A DNA stretch of 64,000 nt. Origin: Phytoseiulus persimilis. Lineage: Eukaryota > Arthropoda > Arachnida > Mesostigmata > Phytoseiidae. The notes beneath the pieces were generated by a model, which did not search any database, was not told the DNA's origin, and worked only from the letters and a program-made list of their open reading frames with translations. Within the stretch, counting starts at the first letter, position 1. Each line of letters starts with the position of its first letter. The translations under genes and the position numbers were made by a program. The stretch is from NCBI GenBank assembly GCA_037576195.1, contig CM075103.1, forward strand, positions 15,872,001-15,936,000, given 5' to 3'. Shown here piece by piece: positions 36,058 to 48,784 of the stretch.

Positions 36058-37147
36058 GCCGGCAGCGTCATATTCGGTTTCCTCATCACAGAAGTTTCCG
36101 CATCCCAGTCAGTACGGACTCATATGTTGCCCTGGTATGATATCGGTTTTCGCCGGTGCTTGAAGTTATATCGGCACCCATATCCTTTATCTTGCGCGCG
36201 ATAAGAATTTAAGTCTCGGTGATTGAGACAACTGGAGGACGCCACAAAATGGACATTTTGCACTTTTCAGCAGACCATTGTGTAAAAGAGAACTGCTCCG
36301 CTTCTTCCGAATTTGTTGCCGGTGAAACGGTCAAGTTTAGGTCAGCGAACAATTTTAACTGCAAATACGTGAACAGCCGAGTTTGACCGATGTTTAGGGC
36401 GTTTGGTCGCCACGACCCCACCAGTTTGGTGTTCACCTGGTGTTTCATGCGACACTGAGTTGCCAGGATTAGGAAGGGCGATCGATTGTAAATACCGTGA
36501 CATGAACTTTGAACGAGTCGTTCGACGGTCCGACCGCGTTTGGGACACCAACGTCGATTGCACCATCGTTGATCATTTCTCTATTACCTAGAGTATGTAA
36601 ATATTCTTTTTCTTTGTTTCTTTCTCTTAAAAAGTGAGCCTGATAGTCAGAGAATCAGATACTTGACAGTTATCCCTTCGTGTCATGCGCGCCGGCTCTG
36701 ACTCCAGATGTCGCGAGCGGATCATTAGGGTGGTGACATCGTAATAAACTCTTAGGATTGAGTGTCATCCTTTTTACTCAGTCTGTATGACGGATGGACT
36801 TGAACCGGTGAGATGACCGAGTTGATCCAGCGGTTCGCACGCCAGGTACTGATGTGCCGCCAACTCGACAAATCCAGGAATGAAAACAGTTGGATTTCAA
36901 TTTCATAATCTCTCATGTTCTCCGGGTACCTCGCTCTCTATTTTCTATTTACATGGAGCACTCTCTTAAAAAAATCAAATTCAACAGATTGACAGTCAAT
37001 GAGAAAGCATTTTAAACAACAATGTCCAAGGCAGAGTCGGTAGGGCTTCGAGACGGTAGTTCTCTCCTTCCCATGTCGCTATAATGACTTTGGATGGCGG
37101 AAAGAGAGAATATACTTTTCAAAATGGCCGTTGTGGAAGCTTGGAGC
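36058..37147. other. 3' region between OCRL (+) and KNTC1 (-)
   Basis: Convergent spacer holding the OCRL 3'UTR (AATAAA at 36743-36748). No gene or RNA recognised. Confidence 0.45.
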
Positions 37148-40100
37148 TCACGACGAAACAACGCGGTGCCAACATTGAACATAATCAGGAAGGCCGAACA
37201 CGGATTTGAACTTCTGAAGATAGATGACCGCCTCCTCCAGGATATCCGGACGTCCCGCTATCGCTTCTACGAGGGCGTTCAGGGTGGCGTCGTCTTGCAG
37301 ACCGAAATCCCTACAAAGCTGGAATGCCAGAATCAGAGAATCTCTTTGGTTCCTTTGAAGAAGATGCTCGACCATTTGGCAGACCAAGTCCTCAGACGTG
37401 AGGAACGAATTGAGGTTCACGCCGTGCTTCCGGACTTTCATAGTGTACAGCAGCTGATTGCACTGGAGCGAAAGCGATTTCGGCGAATCGCTCAGGAGCG
37501 AAGCGGCCGTTGCGTCGTCGAACGCGCAGAGTACCGCGAGAGTGGATCGGAGCTGCTGGTCAACACCATACGAGGTCGTGTTTTGGAATTCGAGGAACTG
37601 CTTCATAAGTTGAACCCCGATGTCGTCGGGCAGAACAACGAGCAGCCGAATGATCTTTATCACTTCGTCGAAATCCATGATACTCGCCTTCGATGCCCCG
37701 TTCATGATTTGGTTGAAGTTGAAGGTTGCCGTCACTTCAGTCTGGTGGTCAGGCAGACGCGCCTTCATGATCCATTTGTGGAGGAACCTTGCGAGAAGCT
37801 CCTTCGTCTTCAGGTTCGAGAGATTCGCGGTTTGCTCGATGACGGGGAGGACCCTCGCGGCTTCGAGACTGAGAACGGTGTTCAGTTTATGTTCGAGGAT
37901 CGTGTTCACCAGGTCATTGGGGTCTGTGCACCTTTTCAGATACGAAGTGTCTTCGAAACTGTTCTCTCTCAGCACGAGCTCGCATCCCAAGGCCCTGAAC
38001 TGGGACTGGAATGTTTGCGCGAGTTTCGAGACCCCGTTGCAGTCTTCAGCGTACTTCCAGAGCGCATGCGCAATCTGGACCTTGGTTTTCCCGCGTGGCA
38101 GTTCGTTAAACATGTGTAAGGCACTGCTGAGGGCTTTCTTCTCGTCTGTCATGTCGTCGACGACCTTCATGAACAGGTTAATGAAGTTGTCATCGCAAGT
38201 GAAGAAGCTCGCTCTCTGTTGATATTTTTTCACCAGGTTCGAGAGGGCCAAGAACCTCATGTCGTCTGGCGGCAGATCAATTAGATGAGCGACCGAAACC
38301 CAGTCGTCGACGTTGTTTCCGCTCAGCTCCCCTTCGAGAACTAACTGAGGTTTGCTCATGACGACTCTCAACGGAATCCGCCGGAGGGCTATGTCGGGGA
38401 CGACGCAAATCTCTGGGTGCGACAGTGTCCATTGCCGGTTCTCCTTCCCAGATATTTTCCCCTTCCGTACGTAGCCCTTGAGGAACAGCAACAGACGGAG
38501 TTCCCGCTGATGGTCCCGGTCCACTGCCGCGAGCTTCTCGTAAAGGTACTGCAGAACTTCATAGCAGTAGTCGTCGACTTGCTTCAGTGTTTCTTGCAGG
38601 CTTTCCCGGGCCTCGTCCGTCGACAGGAGAGACAGGATGCTGTCCGCTTTCGGCAGGACCTCCAGGTAGACCTGCTGCTGCTTGCCCTGATGCACGTCTT
38701 CCACCGCTGAAATGACCAGGTGTTGGAAAAGCTTCGACGCATGCGCATTAAGGGTCCCGAGGGAGAATTCCTGCGCGAACTGGCGCAGCAAGTCTATGTT
38801 CATCACGTGGCTCTGGGTGAGTTTCTCAGCTACGTCGTCGGCGTTCTTCTTGTTGAAGCCCTCCTTGAGGATACGCTTGGCATCGACGCCGTACTCGGAG
38901 ACTTTCAAACACCACTCGCTGGCTTTCAGTGTTGCTGCGAGATGGGGTTTCCCGGGCAGCTGCAGAATATCACTGACCAGGAGCCCGACCGTCGAAAGTT
39001 TGTGGACCATGATCGTGCTCGACAACGATTGAGAGAGTATCGATTGGAAGTACTGTACCAGCAACTCCGATCCGAGCGAGGCCAAAGCGTGCGCCGTCAG
39101 ATACAAATCAGTGTATTTCGCAGAAATGTGTTCCCTGATTAACGTCCTGGTGCAGTCTGTTATCATCTTTCCGATCTGCTGGGGCTCATCGATCTCGTAG
39201 TGACTCAGCAAAAGTCGGACGCACTCGAGGAGCTCACTCGACAGGTCGACGGCCGATACTCGCTGCAACTCCTCGAAGCACTGCTTGCAGGCTCCAACGA
39301 TCTTCTCGAGCCAGACTTCCGAAGACATTTCCCGAGTGCTGTCGTCGAAGGCGACATTCACCAACTTGTTGACACTGGAAACCACCGTTTGCGGCATCAG
39401 CACGCTGCGAGCCGAATAATCGCAGGAGAACTTCCAGCACACGAAGGGGTCGGTGCTGGAGTTCCGGTTGAAGTGGCCCAGGATCGAAGTCCACATCGAG
39501 TACAGACTGTACCTCGAGTCGTGGAGATCGCACCTCGAAATCATTTTCGCGAGTACGTCACTCATTTGGACTGCAGAGTAGTTCGCCAGGAGATACTGAA
39601 CGGCTAGGAGGCATTCACGCTGATGAACGTCCTGTCGAAGGAAACAGGAGGCGATTTGTGGGATTTTGGGACTCGCGCTCTGAACGGCGTGCACGAGAAC
39701 ATCGTACAGTATGTCTTGTATGAAACATCCGCGCTCTTTGCTGTATAGATACAGCTCACAGAAAACCTCTTCCTCCGAGTCTCCCCGGATGTTGCTCAAA
39801 ATTTCCGCGATGGGGTCGAGGGAGGCACGCGACGGCGTGAAATCCTGTTGGCAACAACGAATCAAGCTGTGTTTCACCAAAGCTGCCGGCAACCCGCCGA
39901 GATCCCCGTTGTCGAGAACGCACTGGAGACGGGACCACACCAGTTTGTCGGAGAGTTCATCCTGATATTCTCTGAGGATCTCCTCAACTTGGTCAGCCGA
40001 CCCCTCCTCGCACTGTTTCAGGAGGAACTCGACGAGCACCTCCGCTTTGGACCAGCCAACTTTCGACGCGATTCCCATGAGCTCCTCCAGGGGCTCCCCG

Positions 40101-42790
40101 GCTCCTATGAGCAGCGTGATGGTGTCTTCTTCGTCGAGATCCCCGTACGGAACCGAGTGTTTCTTCAGCATTATTTTCAGCGGAATATCTCGTTTGACCC
40201 TCTCGAGCTTCTCCCTGTGAACGAAGTCCATGCCGATGGCGATGTCGTACACTTCGGTGACGCACTGTTTCCACGGAATCGAGGCGGCTTCGATCATTGC
40301 CAACGCGGCTTTCGACATGGAGTCGGGATTGGCCAGGAGTTTGAAGATCCTGCACGCTTTCGGTTCCCACTCGCCGGCCTCGTGGAGCTCGGACTGCGTC
40401 GACCTCAGGTAGTTGATGTAGTCCAAGAGCATGTCGTTCAAGTCGACCCTTTTCCTGAGACATATGTCCTTCAGCGTGCCGTGGATGAAGTTACGCAATT
40501 CCATCTCGGTCTGGAGTTGATTCATGATGTAGAACATGAGATCCTTCTCGGACATGGCCGACACTTCGGACAGAGAGGTCTGCACGTGGTACTTCTGCAT
40601 CAGAGTCTGGATGAACTCCATGTCCCGCCGAAGAACGGCCAACTTGTACACGGGAGAACTCTCGTCCTTGAGACCCTGGAAGATTCTCATGGCGTTGATT
40701 ACCACCGGCAGCGAGGTACCTTCCTCGGAGTCCAAGTTCAGAGCCAGATCGAATTCCCGCTGCAGGAGCCCGATCAAGGCCAACGAGGCTTGAGGGAACG
40801 AGGCGGCCTCTCGCGCTTCGGCCACGACCACCGCGTCGACGATTTTCGACAGAAGATCGTTGACGGTTTCCGGGAAATCTCGGATCACGAACGAGAAGAG
40901 TTTTCCTTCGGTGAGCCACCTCTTCAACTGTTCGATCGACGACGGCAGGACGTTCAGGAAAGTGACGATCGACGCAGGAGATGCCGCACCGCTGATCATC
41001 TCTCTGTGCCGGAGCCAGATCGCGAACGCCGTTGAGATCTGGTTATGCCTGAGGTAGTCCACGATCAACTCGAGAGTGGGAGTTTTCAGAAAACGCGTCC
41101 ACGTCTCGAAGCTGTCCTGTTCTTTGATGAGGCGGAACGTTGCCAGTTTGTACTGCGAGAGGACCACGTCAGCCAACTGGCTGCTGTTCCCGTTGCCGTT
41201 GTGCATGCGGCTCAGATCCCTCGCGAGGAGGTCGAGGATACGAGCCGTGTGCTCCAGCTTCGCCGGCAGGGATCGGATCACAGCGTGGTAAACATCCAGA
41301 GGCGACTGGATCTTCGCGCAGAGTTCGAGCAAACGTTCGAACGCGAGCTCGATGCGATCGGTTCGCCCTCGCTCCGAGTTCGTGTCGACGTTCGGTCCGA
41401 GCTGACCGAGGAGTTCGTAGAACTCTTCGAGGTAGACGTCCTGGACTGGGAGCTTGAACAGCGCGGCCAGATCTTCGGCTTCCTGGAAGCGTTTCTTCAG
41501 CAGCAACACTTCGAGTTTCTTCTCAGGCGAGCTCTCGTTGACCGATTTCACAGTGACGGCGTTGAAGTCCTCGTTCAGGACCACAAGGACGACGTCTTCC
41601 TTCGGTTTCGTGTGCTTGGCAATCAGCGTATGTCCCTCGACGGCTACCGAGTACTCAAGCTTCATCGACGGCAAACTATAGACCGAGACTTTCTTAGCCG
41701 AATCCGACTCCTGCAAGCCGATCAGCTGAACTTTGAGAACTTGATCGTCCTCGCAGGTTTGCGACACAGCGATATCATCGAAAAACAGGTTCATGATGTA
41801 GTCGATCACAATGAATGTCCTCAGGCAAATCGTCACGACACACCCCCCTTCGGACAAGGCGAGAAGGTAACGATTGCCGCCCGCGACCAAGAGCTTCTGG
41901 ATCCTCCCGCCAGGAAACGCGGTCCAAACCCTGTCCAGGCTTTCACCGTCGAGCCGATAGAGAGTTCCCTCGGCCCCGCAGGATAAAATGAGGACGTCGT
42001 CGATGAGGGCTATGCTCGATATGTCGTTGACGTCGTGTTCCGAGAGATCAACCGTCGATATGTCCAAAAGACTGCGCAGTGGGTTTCCAGCGCTGGTTGC
42101 GTCGTCTTGAACCGCGTCGACATCCCGTCCGTCGGCGCTATCCTCCGACGGGAGGATTCCAGGGTCTGTTCCGTCGAGTTTCTTGCTCGTTCGAAACCAA
42201 TGCACCTTAGACTCGCTGGTGAGCAGGCACACGGCCTCAGCGAAGCTCTCGAGGAACAGGAAAGATTTGCGGCCGTCCGACTCGGGTCTGGTGAGCTGCT
42301 GGCTGAATAAGGAATTACCCTCGACGTCCAACACTTCGAGTTCACCGTTCCGCTTGGCGACGATGATCAATCGAACGGTGATATCCGCAATCGACATGCA
42401 ATCCACTGGCGAATCGAGTTCTACGGCTGCACAGTGCTCGCCGTCCTGGAATAGGTGCAGCAGCTTGTCGATGCTGAGCGCGATGAGATTCCCATGATAC
42501 GTTGCCTTTATCTGTGAAGGATGGATCGAACGTTCGATAATTTCAGCATTCAGAACGCCTCGTAGCATCGCTCAGATACTGTCTGTCGATATTTTGGCCC
42601 AGACGAGTTTCGAGGGCTCGCTACTCACGTCGGGGGCTTGATTTGAAATGGCTGAAGGATGGATGGAGAACAGAGTTTCGGCACGATGAAGTCCTTGCAG
42701 AGAGAACTTCTGGGTCTCTTGAGAGAAATCCGTTTCGATTCTGTCCCACAAAGGCACTTCCGGAGTCGACTGCGGAAAAGGAGACATCAT
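37148..42790 (-). CDS. KNTC1 / Rough deal, RZZ complex kinetochore protein
   Basis: Two coding exons: 42629-42790 (54 codons, from ATG ATG) and 37148-42511, giving about 1841 residues (human 2209). Splicing GAC|GTGAGT at 42629 to TTCACAG|ATA at 42511 keeps the frame and gives an N-terminus with PLWDRIETDF that parallels human MWNDIELL. Note that the frame also stays open back to an ATG at 42568 inside the intron. Matching blocks include VYSLPSMKLEYSV, RFQEAEDLAALF and IWLRHREMISG. Rod has an N-terminal beta-propeller and a long helical solenoid. With Zwilch and ZW10 it builds the fibrous corona and brings Spindly/dynein and Mad1-Mad2 to unattached kinetochores. One intron in 5.5 kb of coding sequence points to massive intron loss. 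Confidence 0.9.
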
Positions 42791-44298
42791 GAGTGAGATT
42801 CTTCTCTGACTTGATGTGGAAGAGTCCAGATCGGAACCTCGGTTCCGTGATTCTTATCATGGATCGACGCGGTTCGTATCGCGGCTTACATTGGCCAGGA
42901 ATTTCGGACTGCTCCGTTTATGGAGGAATCAGGAGAAGAAACGAACGAGCGAGGGCATTCGCCACCGAGTGAGAAAAAATCCTCCCTGAGCCCTCGCTGC
43001 TCAGGATGTCGGCGTCATTCACGCGAAAAATGGCTACAGTTTCCCGCGAGCTTGCGCATCTGACAGACACGTAGCCAGTTATCGAATAATATCTTTGGAT
43101 CTCGCAGAGCGAGAGTGGAGAGCACTACAGGAAAAATGCACGGGCCACCCTTTCAGTGTTGGGTTCTCCATACGGGTCCACAGTGGGAGGATCGCGCCTC
43201 TTTCTGTTTGGGTTTCGTGATGTTCATGCACAGACTCTCTGAGCTGTCATGATCACTCAGCTGGAGCGAGATGCTCCGATCGATCGCGGAAGCTTCTCCG
43301 TTCGTTTGGAGGCCCGTGTACGAACTCACCTCCTGAGCTTCCATGTCGACATTTGTCAACGACAACTCTTCGATGTCCATGATCAGCTAGCCATCCGTCA
43401 CACCGCTGTGGCTTTCTGGAAGGAGCAAATCATAGGATGAATCCATCAGTCGAGTACCGAACGCACGACACACCACAGCAGACACTCGCGCCCACGCGAC
43501 TGACCTCACGGCTCGAACCCCAACCGATTCTCTCTCTCAGAGCTTGGGGCTCACGATTCACAGCTTCGATCCGTGACTGACCTCGGAGCGAGTCGCATGT
43601 GACGTCTGTACGAAACGCAGACAGAATTTCACATTGTGGCGTACTCGAAAGCGGACCCTCCGGATTCTGAGTGAGACGTTTGAATGTTGTCGGTTGGGGT
43701 TCGGTGGGGCTATGTCAAAACAGAGCGGGTTGCCCGACCACACCCGACCGTTGATTCCACCACAGACCTCAAACTCCAGCATACAAAGATGAACTCGGGA
43801 ACTCCTGGGAGGATTCCTCTGAGTCCAACGACAGTCAAAAGTCGCTACTGCGGCGTTCGAGCCGATTTTTGCGCCAGTAAGCGAATCATAGTAAGAATTC
43901 GATGGTGCCGCCAACGAGCGTACGCGACGACTAAGCTCCCGCTTCCCTAGTTCGATGCCTCCTCATCAGATCTGAATTTTGCGCCTCCGTGGTGGAGGTG
44001 CATTTCCCGGGAGCTCTCTCGATGACCATTCAGCAGAACCAGCGAAAACCAGCAGCGTTTCCGGCTCGGAAGCAGCTTCTCGGCAGCGGGAGCCCCTTGC
44101 GTGTGGCGCAGGCAGGTTTGCACCACCATCCCCCGGTGCTTCTCTGGGCCAGCAGTTCGACGACGGCTAACAGGGCAACATTGCTGCTGCCAACAACAGT
44201 TTCACGGGCGAGCACTCACATTGGCTTCGAGGAGCGGTGTAGAAGCCCGAATGTGGGCATAATTGGTGTGGAGTGAGTTGACGGTAAAGCTCAACAAC
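42791..44298. promoter_or_regulatory. Divergent intergenic region of KNTC1 and UBL4A
   Basis: 1.5 kb separates the start codons of KNTC1 (-) and UBL4A (+), so both promoters should be here. Several short frames appear. The neatest is minus-strand 43380 to about 43330 (ATG through MDIEELSLTNVDMEAQE, then a GTGAGT donor), which could be a tiny first exon but has no identified continuation. Confidence 0.35.
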
Positions 44299-45379
44299 AT
44301 GCGGATCACTGTGAAAATTCTAGGGGGTCAAGAATGTTCTCTAGAGGTAGGTTCGATTGGTGATAATTGGATTTTCGATGGCCCTCTGACTTCTGGCTCT
44401 GAATCGAGAGCGTTCATCGTCTCATTGAATACCTCACTGTCAAACGGAGCAACACCGCCGTCGATGGACTGAGCGACACCTCCCCCAAGATGAATCATGT
44501 TCGATCCGTTTAGTTTGGGACCTTGAGTGTGCTGGCCACACATATATCGACAAGAGTGTCATCGGAGCGGAAACATTGTCGCTCGCCGGGGATCGAATTC
44601 GAACAATCGTTTGTTTCAGGTGACATCCTCCATGCTGATTACAGACTTGAAGAAAGAGCTCTCTCTAAGGATGAATATTCCTGTCGAGAGTCAAAAACTT
44701 GTGTTTAAAGGGAAAACGATGCTTGACGCCTCGAAAGTTGGGGAGCACACTCTTGAAGAAGGTGAGTGCTTTTTTTTGTTGGTTCTCATGCTCTCTGATG
44801 ACCACCCCGTGAGGAATGAGTGCGGAAATTCGGACAAGTGTCGATAAGAATGGGATGATTTCACGATTTCGTTCCGCGATCTGAGCACCCATCCCTGAGA
44901 GTTCGCCTTTCCAGGAGCCAAGGTTCATTTGGTAGTCAGCAAAGCCCCTGTAGCGGGGTCTTCTTCATCATCTAGTATCCACGCCTCAAGCACAACTCAC
45001 GAACCCGAATTCTGGGCTATTCTCAATGATCTCCTCTCGAAGCATTTCTCCCCCGAAGACGTCGAGAAGATCATTAAAGAGTATCGAGCGGTAAGTCTGC
45101 CGTGAGCGAGCTCAGTTTGAGCGAGCTCTCCCCCCGTACATATTATCGGTGGCGCAAGTCTCCTCCAACGAACTTCGAATCGTAGTCGCCCTCCTCCTTC
45201 CTTCCAAATCCTCTTCATTGGAATCTGAATCCTTTCTGAGCAATAATTAGTTTCTCTGCTTCGCTCTTCGGCAGGATCTCGAGGGAGGACTTCAGTCCCT
45301 GAATTTGGACGACATCGAGCGCATGGCTCACGGGATCGTTGAGGGTCAGCAGCAACCTGCGTCAGACCAAGCAGTGTAG
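44299..45379 (+). CDS. UBL4A / Get5, ubiquitin-like protein 4A
   Basis: Four exons: 44299-44346, 44620-44761, 44915-45090 and 45275-45379, giving 156 residues (human 157). The N-terminal ubiquitin-like domain begins MRITVKILGGQECSLEV and contains KLVFKGKTMLD. After a Ser-rich linker the C-terminal TUGS helix pair carries SLNLDDIERMAHGIV, matching human SLSRLTLDDIERLASRFL; this part docks onto the BAG6 C-terminus. UBL4A binds SGTA through the UBL domain and passes tail-anchored proteins to TRC40/GET3 for insertion into the ER. Splice phases agree at all joins. AATAAA lies at 45504-45509. Confidence 0.93.
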
Positions 45380-46788
45380 AAACCGACTCGAATACTATTT
45401 CTCGAGCGTCACGCTCTGTACATACGCACTCTCTAAGCTATTTTTCCTTGCGGATGTGTGTCTCGAAAGATACCTGTCGAAGAGAATTGAAAATTCGTTG
45501 TAAAATAAAACGCGAAGATACATTTAGATAAAGCACAGCAACAAATACGTCGCGCGACATCTGCTTATGCCGGTATAATTATAATGAAGAGCTCAGCGCA
45601 GCAAGTCTACAAGGTAGCAGCGCTGGAAAGTGAGCAGTGGGACAATAGCATGTGTCTTCAGCGATATTAGACACAGTGGAGCGGAGGAGCTCCTGGGATG
45701 GAATAAAGTTCTCCTTTTTACGAGAAGGGTCGTTTGGCTATCAAGTGTTGGAATCTCTCAGTCGAAGTGTTTTCGGAGAATCATTTTCTCAACCGAGATC
45801 GCGTGCCTTGAGGTCACACCTCTCCAGCTTTGAATGCAGAACAACCTGATGTTGAACCGTGAATTCCAGCTCCTCATAGACATCACGCAGCCAGTCTGTG
45901 AAATGTCAACACATTCATCGAAAGACACGCATAGCTGTCCTCTTTCGATACACGCATAGTTGGAGGACCGCTCCGTGCCGGAAGGAATCTTACAGTTCCC
46001 TCGGGAGAAATTTGATACCTGGCGGTCCTCACAGAGCTCCTCTTCGCCAGCGCTCGCTCAGGATTGATAGCGTTGGACTCACTCGCGTGGGCAATCAGCC
46101 CCGACCGGCACCCTGCTGAGGGCCTTTTTTATTCTTTGTGGATGTCCCGGGTATGGCTCTTGATCGACTGGGGTGGAGAGCGCGGTACTTCGGCGCTTTG
46201 CTTTCCAACGCCACTCTCTGGCTCGGCTCTCAAACATGACCCATGGCAGAACTTTCGCCGAACAGAGAGCGACACCCTGCTCTCTAAAGGGTCCCGAGAT
46301 CAAACCATCAGCGCCGAGGTTGGTATCACAACAGCTCGTCTGTCCGACAACAAGGACTCAGCCTTCCGCAAATTTTCCATGGGTATCCGCGTGAGTGAAA
46401 AATTGTTTCCTCTCCCAAGTTGAAATCCTGGATTCGGGTCGCACAAGCCGCCGTTCCGTCTTTCACCTGGATCATCGTCATCATTTAATCATTATCAAAT
46501 ACTGCAATAATCTAAATAAGCTGAGTGGCCACTGTGTTTAGGGAGGGATTTCCATCGATCTCTCAACAGCCATGATAACTCCGAGAAGCTCTCGACTCAC
46601 CGCGTATTTTTGTTTCCATACCTGGAAAACTCCACTTTCCCGTCGAATTTGAACTCTCGCGCCGAGACTCGACATGGCAGTAGCCCTGCGCCGCTTCTCG
46701 ACACAAACACTGAGTCGGCGAAAATTTCAATAGAAGTGCCGAGTACGGAGAAATTTGGTCAATATAATTTCTCATTCCGCTGTGAAAC
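45380..46788. other. UBL4A 3'UTR and PSMD8 upstream region
   Basis: The UBL4A polyadenylation signal is at 45504-45509. The other 1.3 kb shows only short interrupted frames. The PSMD8 promoter should be near the right end. No domain recognised. Confidence 0.35.
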
Positions 46789-48566
46789 ATGGTTCTTGAT
46801 CATGTGGTGTCGAGTTATCAGCAGCTCATGAAAGAGTGGAACACAAAAGGTCCGAATTATATCGAGAAGTGCGGAGAACACCTCGCCAAACTGAAGGTGA
46901 GGAGACTGGTTTCTCAACTCGTCCGAGAAAAATGAATGTTCGATGAAACGACGCCTCATTCTGGCGATCTAAGACTGGCCTATCAGTCCATGTGGTCTGC
47001 ACAGGTCCTCTACACAGTTGGAAGTCCTTGCAAAGAGTCCGTGCTACGCAGTCACGCAGCACCTCGACACCTCTTGCTGTCATTCATTTGTGTCTCAGAT
47101 CACTATTTATTTGCTCGACATTCGAATCAGCTTGTAGATGCATCATGCGGGATCTATGGTGGCAAGCTCGGATATGATCAGACGCGATCACAACGTAATG
47201 TAGCCAGCTGTCGCTTGTCTTGCTGTGTGACGTGAAGCTCGGCAGCTACTTGAACCTACACAGCCAGGGAACGCTCGGGATTGAAGAGGAGAACGACTAA
47301 CTTATTAACGTCGATTCTGTCATTTGAATCGCGTTAGGTCGTTGAATCTCTCACCTCAATAAGACTGAAATCGCTCAGACTTTCTTCCGCCCACCCGCTG
47401 ATGCATCTCAGAAAAGAACAGGAGGGCAGACGACGGGAGACTGACATAGCTGATAGGACTTCTGATGATTCCAGGTTGCACTGACACACTGCGCCTTCCT
47501 CCCAACGGCCGAATGCGAGAACAAAAAGGAGCTCTTGGTGGCTCGCGATATCCTCGAAATCGGGGCACAATGGAGCTGTGCCGCGCGGGACATTCCTTCA
47601 TTCGAGAGATACCTCTCGATGTTGAAAACTTACTACTCGGATTACAAGTGAGTCACTGTCATCGCCTTTGTGATTCATCTGTCCAGTGTCCATTCATATG
47701 TATGCATCTATCGGTATTTTCCCGAGCGCTTCCGATCTGCCGATGGCCCTTCCGTTGGCTGGGAAGAATGGCCTGCTTTGAGAACTCCAGTCTGCCGAAC
47801 ATGCCACACAGTAGAACATGTTCTTGGGGTTTGACGATTACTATTCAGTCGTTGGGCTTCTCCCCAACAAACACGCCGTCTCACTTGATTTCGACAGCGT
47901 TGCTCTCCAACTCAGAGGCCTAATTTGAGCATTGCCCTTCCAGGAACGATCTCCCTGAGTCCTCTTATAAATACCAGCTTCTGGGCTTGAATCTGTTGTG
48001 TCTCTTAGCGCAGAACAGAGTAGCTGAGTTTCATACAGAGTTGGAGTTGCTCCCACCCAAGGAGATCCAAACGAATATTCACATCTCGCACCCAGTCTCC
48101 ATGGAGCAGTTCCTGATGGAGGGAAGTTACAACAAGATATTCCTCTCGAAAGACAACGTGCCCGCTGCAAGTTACACTTTCTTCATGGACATCCTTCTGA
48201 ACACGGTGCGAGGAGAAATCTGCAGCTGTGCAGAGAAGACCTACGAGAGGATTTCGGTAAGACCCTCGCTCCATCGAAGTTTCCGCTGGATCCTCCCAGA
48301 ATTTCTTGCGAAAGTCTCGCCTCGAACACTGATCTCAAAGACGCGCGGTCTCGTTGTTTCAGTTGCCGGAAATCCGACGAATGCTCTATTTCGACTCGGT
48401 AGAAGCAGCCAGTACCTACCTGGCTAGTCGGGGATGGAACCTACGGGGGAACGTTTATGTGCTGAACTCGCCAAAGGAAAACAAAACCGATGAAACGTTC
48501 ATACCAGCTGATACTTTCGCATCGAAGACGATTGAATACGCTCGCGAGATGGAGCAGATCGTGTAG
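46789..48566 (+). CDS. PSMD8 / Rpn12, 26S proteasome lid subunit
   Basis: Four exons: 46789-46896, 47475-47647, 47944-48256 and 48363-48566, giving 265 residues. The start ATG was chosen as the first in frame, giving [13 protein letters not shown] as in PSMD8 cores; the human long N-terminal extension is absent. Conserved blocks: [83 protein letters not shown] and [11 protein letters not shown] at the end. It is a PCI/CSN8-type helical protein that completes lid assembly and lets the lid join the base. AATAAA lies at 48610-48615. A decayed copy of its second exon is found about 9.6 kb downstream. Confidence 0.95.
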
Positions 48567-48760
48567 AGTATTTCGTGTCAATAGCAACCTTATGGAAAAT
48601 GGAGGCGGGAATAAATACATGGATTACCATCATAACGGAAAGTGACCCCTAACGCTTATCCTTAGTTCGCATTCGAGTTCCATTTTTCGAGGAACCCAGG
48701 CCTGACCAACACTTATCGAAACCCGTCCAGAGCACGCGAACGGGCTGTCAGAGATAGCTT

Positions 48761-48784
48761 GGGGGGGGGGGGGGGGGGGGGGGG
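48761..48784. repeat. Poly-G tract (24 G)
   Basis: Uninterrupted run of 24 G about 150 bp downstream of the PSMD8 polyadenylation signal. It is potentially G-quadruplex forming. Confidence 0.95.

Noticed and set aside
36780..36850. tRNA-like string (GGTTCGCACGCC)
   Set aside because: Only part of a B box; no acceptor stem, anticodon arm or A box could be paired.
37094..41986. Long plus-strand frames (up to 395 codons) opposite KNTC1
   Set aside because: They mirror the real minus-strand gene, and their residue patterns have no family resemblance. The same applies to long antisense frames opposite AP5Z1, alpha-SNAP and the MFS gene.
42512..42568. ATG at 42568 as the KNTC1 start
   Set aside because: These codons lie in an intron bounded by GTGAGT and TTCACAG. 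Splicing to the upstream exon restores an N-terminus matching the family.
43330..43380. Short minus-strand first exon (MDIEELSLTNVDMEAQE) with a donor
   Set aside because: No downstream exon could be found before KNTC1, so there is no gene to attach it to.
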